Shown: positions 59,557-64,000 of the stretch, one piece after another
Position numbering within the stretch: position 1 is the stretch's first letter
Layout of the letters: each line of letters starts with the position of its first letter
From: Candidatus Gastranaerophilales bacterium
GTDB taxonomy: Bacteria > Cyanobacteriota > Vampirovibrionia > Gastranaerophilales > Gastranaerophilaceae
Reading direction: 5' to 3'
DNA: 64,000 bases
Assembly (NCBI GenBank): GCA_944323995.1
Contig: CALUUN010000004.1
Span: 1-64,000, forward strand
The notes under the pieces: generated by a model
Database searches by the model: none
Told to the model about the DNA's origin: nothing
Seen by the model: only the letters and a program-made list of their open reading frames with translations
Position numbers and translations under genes: made by a program

Positions 59557-60485
59557 ATATTTCCTGTTGAGCTGTTTTTGTCATCTTCAAGCTGGCGGAT
59601 ATCAATATTCATGTCGTCATCTTCTGCATAAGAGGTATTTAGTGACTGAACATCAATTTCCACGTTAACATCAGCGTCGACCATTTCAATATCGCCTTTC
59701 GGAAACTCTTTAACTTTGCCGTCTTCGGTTTTTACGGCAACTTTTCCGCTTAAAAATTGCAGATAGCAGACTTTGCCGAGTCCTTCGGGAGTCATTACGG
59801 ATGAGCCTACCGGCGGCATACCTTTTGCGGCATCAATATAATTTGAATATTCATAAGTCAGGCAGCACAAAAGCCTTCCGCAGGTGCCTGAAATTTTTCC
59901 GGGAGCAATCGGCATTCCCTGATCTTTAGCGAGTTTTACGTTAATGGTTGCAAATTTTCTCAAAAAACTCGAGCAGCAAAAAGGTCTTCCGCAGATTCCG
60001 GTTCCGTCAAGGATTGAGGTTTCATCCCGCACGCCGATATGTCTTAAATCTATGCGCACGCGTGTGAACACCTGTGTCAAATCTTTTAGCAGCGCTCTGA
60101 AGTCAACTCTTTCAGGTGCGGTATAGTAAAAAGTAATTTTTCTTCTGTCAAAGGTTATGCGGCATTGAACAAGATTCATGGTTAAGCCGTGTTTTTTTAC
60201 CAGTTCCTGACATTTAAAAAACGAGGTTACTTCTTCTTTTTTTATATCGTCAAGGGTTTGTAAATCACGCTGCGAAAGCACTCTTATAACCGGCAGCGGT
60301 TCGGGTTTTGATTTACTTTCATCCCAGATTTTTGCTATTTCATGATTTACCGTAAAAACTTTCAGAGCTTCTTCACCCTTTTCGGTTCTTACAATAACCA
60401 TCTGCCCGTCTTCTAATTTAATTGTGTCGGGCACATTTACGGGGTAAAAGGTGTTTTTGAGGTATCTTACTGCAAATTTAGACAT
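59553..60485 (-). CDS. PSP1/RicT-like regulatory protein
   Basis: A 310-residue protein with the PSP1 C-terminal domain: QCRITFDRRKITFYYTAPERVDFRALLKDL and the cysteine-rich GICGRPFCC and GRLLCCLTYE, which in the Bacillus homolog RicT (YaaT) bind iron-sulphur clusters with RicA and RicF. In Bacillus the complex affects RNase Y and phosphorelays. The C-terminal tail (about 50 residues) is acidic and asparagine-rich. It overlaps gpsA by 8 bases. Confidence 0.88.
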   Translation of the reverse strand: MSKFAVRYLKNTFYPVNVPDTIKLEDGQMVIVRTEKGEEALKVFTVNHEIAKIWDESKSKPEPLPVIRVLSQRDLQTLDDIKKEEVTSFFKCQELVKKHGLTMNLVQCRITFDRRKITFYYTAPERVDFRALLKDLTQVFTRVRIDLRHIGVRDETSILDGTGICGRPFCCSSFLRKFATINVKLAKDQGMPIAPGKISGTCGRLLCCLTYEYSNYIDAAKGMPPVGSSVMTPEGLGKVCYLQFLSGKVAVKTEDGKVKEFPKGDIEMVDADVNVEIDVQSLNTSYAEDDDMNIDIRQLEDDKNSSTGNI

Positions 60486-61479
60486 ATCTTTCTTCTTCTT
60501 TTAACTTCCTGTTCATTAATTTGTCCAACAATTCCTGCGGAGTAATATCGGTGTAGACGGCTTCGTATATTGCGTTTGAAACTGGAACTTCAATATCGAG
60601 TTTTTTCGCAAGTTCGCAAATCGCTTTTGAAGTTTTGACACCTTCCGCGACAGAACCTAATTCTCTTAAAATATCGTCGATTTTTTTACCCTGACCGAGA
60701 AGCGACCCTACGGTGTAATTTCTTGACATCGGGCTTGAACATGTTGCAATCAAATCTCCCATTCCGGAAAGTCCGTATAAAGTTGAAGGGTTAGCGCCGA
60801 GTTGAATGCTTACTCTGACAATTTCGGCCATACCGCGTGTCAAAAGCGTTCCGGTGCAGTTGTCGCCGAGGTTCATTGCGTGTGCAAAACCCGAGGCTAT
60901 TGCAATTACGTTTTTAAGGCTTCCGCCGAGTTCTACGCCGATTACGTCACTGTTTGTGTAGAGCCTGAATTTACCGGGGACATTGCAGGCTTTTTGGACA
61001 AATTCCGCAATACTCATATCATCGCTTGCAACCGATGCTGCGGTAGGTTTGCCCTGCAGAACTTCTTTTGCAAGTGTCGGGCCGGAGAGGATTGCAAGTT
61101 TTTGTTCGGGAAGAACATCTTTTATAACTTCGCTCATTCTCATCAAAGACGGCAGCTCAATACCTTTTGAAGCGTTTACAAGAATTTGTTCGGATTTGAT
61201 GCCGGAATTTTTCAAGTTTTCGCACACATCTCGGGTTCCTGATGTTGCAACAACATTCAAAATTATATCCGCATTTTTAATCGCTGCCTGAAGGTCGGAT
61301 GTTATCTCAACTTTGTCTGCCAGTTGAACTTCAAGCGGTTTTGAAGCGTGTTTGTTTTTTATTAAATCTTCCGACAAATCCTGCGCGCGACCCCAGACGG
61401 TCACTTCATCAAAGTTATCTGTCAATAGCCATGCCAGAGTTAACCCCCAGCAGCCTGCGCCTATTACTGTTAATTTCAT
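60478..61479 (-). CDS. gpsA: Glycerol-3-phosphate dehydrogenase (NAD(P)+)
   Basis: A 333-residue enzyme making sn-glycerol 3-phosphate for phospholipids. The NAD-binding GAGCWGLTLAWLL, VNASKGIE, GPTLAKEV and the catalytic Lys in GVELGGSLKNVIAIASG are present. It lies 9 bases downstream of murQ. Confidence 0.95.
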   Translation of the reverse strand: MKLTVIGAGCWGLTLAWLLTDNFDEVTVWGRAQDLSEDLIKNKHASKPLEVQLADKVEITSDLQAAIKNADIILNVVATSGTRDVCENLKNSGIKSEQILVNASKGIELPSLMRMSEVIKDVLPEQKLAILSGPTLAKEVLQGKPTAASVASDDMSIAEFVQKACNVPGKFRLYTNSDVIGVELGGSLKNVIAIASGFAHAMNLGDNCTGTLLTRGMAEIVRVSIQLGANPSTLYGLSGMGDLIATCSSPMSRNYTVGSLLGQGKKIDDILRELGSVAEGVKTSKAICELAKKLDIEVPVSNAIYEAVYTDITPQELLDKLMNRKLKEEERYV

Positions 61480-61488
61480 ATCAGCTCC

Positions 61489-62385
61489 TTAAACAGCCTG
61501 CGGCTTTTTGTAGATTATTTTTCTTAATACGCCGCCGTGTTTTCTCAATTCTTCTCTTGATTCTTCAATGCTAAGTTTCATCATTGTTGAAACTATAGCG
61601 GTTTTAATTTCCCAATTGCATTTAAGAAGGGTTGCGAGGGCTTCGCTGTGGCTTATGTCAGCGATTTGCGCAACAATTCTTATTGCTCTGTCTTTCAATT
61701 TTTCGTTAACGGCTTTCAAATCAATCATAAAATTTTCATAAGTTTTGCCGATTTTAATCATGGCACCTGTTGAAAGCATATTCAAAATCATTTTTTGAGC
61801 AGTGCCGGCTTTAAGTCTGCTTGAACCTGCGATAACTTCGGGGCCGACTTCAACGCAGATAACGAGTCCCGCTTCTTCCGCGACAAGGCCTTGAGAGTTG
61901 CAGGTTATTGCAATTGTTCTTGCGCCGGCTTCATCAGCCTGATGCAAAACGCCCATTAGATACTTCGGGTTTCCGCTTGCTGAAATTACCACACAGACAT
62001 CTTTGTCTGTTAAGACTTTAGCGTCCTCGACACCTAATTGAAAATTATCTTCCGCGCCTTCCACCGAATACAAAAAAGCGTCTTTGCCGCCGGCGATTTT
62101 GCCTTGAACCATGTCATGGGGAACGCTGAATGTCGGAGGGCATTCGGAAGCGTCAAGAATACCGAGTCTGCCGGAGGTGCCGGCTCCGAAATAGAAAAGC
62201 CGTCCGCCTTTTAAAAACTGTTTTGCAATCAAATCAATTGCCTGCGCAATATGCTCCGCCTCATCTTCGACAGCCAGCGCCACAAGTTTATCTTCCTCAT
62301 TCATTTTTTTGACCATATCAATAGTAGACAAAAGGTCGATATCCTTTGTGTTCTCGTTTCTGTACTCGGTAATTACTTCACTCAT
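61489..62385 (-). CDS. murQ: N-acetylmuramic acid 6-phosphate etherase
   Basis: A 298-residue SIS-domain lyase that cleaves the ether of MurNAc-6-phosphate in peptidoglycan recycling. Motifs are YFGAGTSGRLGILDASECPP, VISASGNPKYLMG and SSRLKAGTAQKMILNMLSTG. No anmK or PTS gene is adjacent, so recycling partners must be elsewhere. Confidence 0.95.
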   Translation of the reverse strand: MSEVITEYRNENTKDIDLLSTIDMVKKMNEEDKLVALAVEDEAEHIAQAIDLIAKQFLKGGRLFYFGAGTSGRLGILDASECPPTFSVPHDMVQGKIAGGKDAFLYSVEGAEDNFQLGVEDAKVLTDKDVCVVISASGNPKYLMGVLHQADEAGARTIAITCNSQGLVAEEAGLVICVEVGPEVIAGSSRLKAGTAQKMILNMLSTGAMIKIGKTYENFMIDLKAVNEKLKDRAIRIVAQIADISHSEALATLLKCNWEIKTAIVSTMMKLSIEESREELRKHGGVLRKIIYKKPQAV

Positions 62386-62394
62386 AGAGACCTC

Positions 62395-62856
62395 CTAAAC
62401 CATTTTCACTAAATTAGCCATTTCAATAGCGGTTTTTGCCGCATCAGAACCCTTGTTTCCTGCTTTTGTTCCCGCTCTTTCGATAGCCTGTTCAATGTTG
62501 TCGGTTGTAAGAACACCGAAGATTACGGGGACACCGGTTTCCAGACTTACGTGTGCAACGCCTTTTGACACTTCCGCGCTCACGTAATCAAAATGCGGTG
62601 TGGAACCTTTGATTACGGCGCCGAGAGTAATCAGTGCGTTATATTTGCCGGTTTTTGCAAATTTTTGAGCCGCAAGCGGAATTTCGAAAGCGCCCGGAAC
62701 TTTTACTATGTCAATATTGTCGTCTGAAACGCCGTGTCTTTTAAGCTCATCTATCGCGCCTGATAATAATTTTGAACCGATAAAATCGTTAAATCTTGAT
62801 ATAATTATGCAAAATTTTTCATTGCCTGTTGTCAGCTGCCCTTCAAATGTTTTCAT
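62395..62856 (-). CDS. ribH: 6,7-dimethyl-8-ribityllumazine synthase
   Basis: A 153-residue enzyme for the penultimate step of riboflavin synthesis. [48 protein letters not shown] and a terminal [10 protein letters not shown] region match. AAAGGAG precedes ATG 62856. murQ starts 9 bases after the stop. The other rib genes are not in the window. Confidence 0.95.
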   Translation of the reverse strand: MKTFEGQLTTGNEKFCIIISRFNDFIGSKLLSGAIDELKRHGVSDDNIDIVKVPGAFEIPLAAQKFAKTGKYNALITLGAVIKGSTPHFDYVSAEVSKGVAHVSLETGVPVIFGVLTTDNIEQAIERAGTKAGNKGSDAAKTAIEMANLVKMV

Positions 62857-62894
62857 TTTTATACTCCTTTGCATACATTTTACAACACGGAGGG

Positions 62895-63596
62895 CTAATT
62901 TACAATAAGCGGGTGGAAAATCTTATAAAAAATATATAATGAGGCAAGAATAAGCAAAACGCCGCTTATTTTCATCAGGGAATCCGAAATTTTGTAAAAA
63001 TTATTCCGGTTTTTCAGTTCGGAGGTTAAAAACCCTGCAAGGATGAGGATTAAGCCCTGACCTATTGAAAAAAGAAACAGCATAATAATTGCGTTTATAA
63101 TATTTGCGGAAAGTGAAGCGAAAGCCATAATTCCTGCAAGAATAGGGGTGGAACACGGGCTTCCGACAAGCGCAAACGCCGCCCCAAGTATAACAGGATA
63201 AATATATGTGCGGTGTGCGTCATTTTTCGGCATTTCTTTTATAAGTACAGGAAGTTCAAAATCCAGAAATCCTATGAGTTTCAAGCCCATAACGAGAATT
63301 ATAGAGGCAAGTACAAGCCCGAAATAACCTCCGGCAAAAGATATGAACACTTTGCCGGTAACGGCGCAGATTATGCCGATAATTGAAAATACAACGGCCG
63401 TACCCAGAACAAAAAATATCATTTGCACAAGCGTTTTGGCAGGTTTTGCATCAGAATATCCTCCGACGTATCCGATTATTATAGGAAGCATGGAAAGCGA
63501 ACACGGCGATATTGAAGCAACAAGCCCGCCGAGAAAAGACAGTCCGAAAAGGATTAAAAGGCTTGTATTGTTGGTGAAAATATCGGTGTAATCCAT
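62895..63596 (-). CDS. ccdA: CcdA/DsbD-family thiol-disulfide membrane protein
   Basis: A 233-residue protein with six membrane helices and the two CcdA cysteine motifs, [17 protein letters not shown] in helix 1 and [15 protein letters not shown] in helix 4. CcdA moves reducing electrons from cytoplasmic thioredoxin to extracytoplasmic proteins. The start overlaps the stop of the thioredoxin-like gene by one base, so the two act together. Confidence 0.92.
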   Translation of the reverse strand: MDYTDIFTNNTSLLILFGLSFLGGLVASISPCSLSMLPIIIGYVGGYSDAKPAKTLVQMIFFVLGTAVVFSIIGIICAVTGKVFISFAGGYFGLVLASIILVMGLKLIGFLDFELPVLIKEMPKNDAHRTYIYPVILGAAFALVGSPCSTPILAGIMAFASLSANIINAIIMLFLFSIGQGLILILAGFLTSELKNRNNFYKISDSLMKISGVLLILASLYIFYKIFHPLIVN

Positions 63597-63988
63597 TATT
63601 TAAGACCTTTCAGATAACTTTCCATTTCTTCTTTTTCTATGGCGCCTTCAATACGTTTGACCTGTTTGCCGGTTGAATCCAGAAGGATTATTGTCGGTAC
63701 AAGAGTTACGTTATATTTTTCTATCTGTGAATTTGTAAAAGAAGTGCTGTCTTGCACCGGAATTTCAGTTAAGATTATTGCACCTTCATACTGCGGAAAG
63801 ATTTCTTTGAATATCTGATTCATCTTCTGGCAGTCAAGACACATTGCTGATGTGAATTTTATAACCTGAGGCTTGTTAGCGGTGTTTTCGGCTGTTTGTG
63901 CGGTTGTTGCGTTTGAACGGGTCAAAGCCATATACGCGATAACAGGTACCGCAAAAATTAATAAAATTGTAATCAGATTTTTTTTCAT
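63596..63988 (-). CDS. Exported thioredoxin-like protein
   Basis: A 130-residue protein with a signal peptide or anchor (residues 3-22, LITILLIFAVPVIAYMAL) and a thioredoxin fold with active site CLDC in FTSAMCLDCQKMNQIF. The cis-proline region is VTLVPTIILLD. It probably receives electrons from the coupled CcdA and reduces extracytoplasmic disulfides. AAGGAGC precedes the ATG at the end of the window. Confidence 0.9.
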   Translation of the reverse strand: MKKNLITILLIFAVPVIAYMALTRSNATTAQTAENTANKPQVIKFTSAMCLDCQKMNQIFKEIFPQYEGAIILTEIPVQDSTSFTNSQIEKYNVTLVPTIILLDSTGKQVKRIEGAIEKEEMESYLKGLK

Positions 63989-64000
63989 AATTTGCTCCTT

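Noticed and set aside
1-64000. A DGR reverse transcriptase or template repeat inside the window
   Set aside because: No protein with reverse transcriptase motifs and no adenine-rich copy of the variable segment was found on either strand.

Overview
The window looks like a chromosomal segment of an AT-rich, gut-type non-photosynthetic relative of the Cyanobacteria (Melainabacteria, probably Gastranaerophilales). This is an inference from gene content, not from a marker-gene tree. The evidence is the efp-accB neighbourhood seen in cyanobacteria, a flagellar/type III export cluster beside lineage-specific proteins I do not recognise outside this group, an anaerobic ribonucleotide reductase, and many class III-signal (prepilin) proteins beginning FTLAEVLITLAI. 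There are no rRNA or tRNA genes, no CRISPR array, no prophage and no insertion sequence that I can recognise.

Layout. 1-1150: a large prepilin-like protein. 1322-4848: five lineage-specific proteins, several of them coiled coils. 5000-6386: an AICAR-transformylase-like protein and a dCMP deaminase. 6587-12638: fliE, fliF, a FliG-like gene, fliH, flhA and yidD. 12713-13830: a second large prepilin. 14022-19688 (minus): SNF2 helicase, PAP2-like protein, prenyl diphosphate synthase, rsgA. 19799-22227: efp, accB, accC. 22304-31725: hup, a processive glycosyltransferase, apt, folP, a radical SAM protein, cdd, small proteins and a degenerate HD-GYP protein. 31843-33622: two glycosyltransferases. 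33609-37169 (minus): an FtsL-like protein, rsmH, two small acidic proteins, gltX. 37402-44246: small DNA-binding proteins, a protein made of four winged-helix domains, two further prepilins each divergent from a small HTH gene, and rbfA-truB. 44335-48124 (minus): infB, ylxR, prfA. 48596-49779 (minus): a third large prepilin. 49924-56884: a MATE transporter, ndk, tgt, mutS. 56901-59556: a cobalamin riboswitch with nrdD-nrdG. 59553-63988 (minus): ricT-like gene, gpsA, murQ, ribH, and a ccdA-thioredoxin pair.

The most interesting system is the family of three large prepilin-like genes (42-1150, 12713-13830, 49779-48596). Each has a homopolymeric G (or C) tract of 9, 9 and 12 bases between the translation start with a good ribosome binding site and the prepilin helix. 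In all three the current tract length puts that start out of frame, as expected of phase-variable contingency loci. Two of the three also end in a GC-rich, C-type-lectin-like (DUF1566/FGE-like) segment of exactly 141 bases. In it 18 of 46 residues differ between the copies, mostly through first- and second-position changes, while the flanks and the last seven codons encode the same residues. Both are followed 11 bases after the stop by the same 8-bp hairpin. This is the signature of variable regions of a diversity-generating retroelement (DGR) whose reverse transcriptase and template repeat must lie outside the window. If correct, these surface proteins combine on/off switching at the 5' end with targeted hypermutation at the 3' end. 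The remaining genes are mostly ordinary housekeeping functions.
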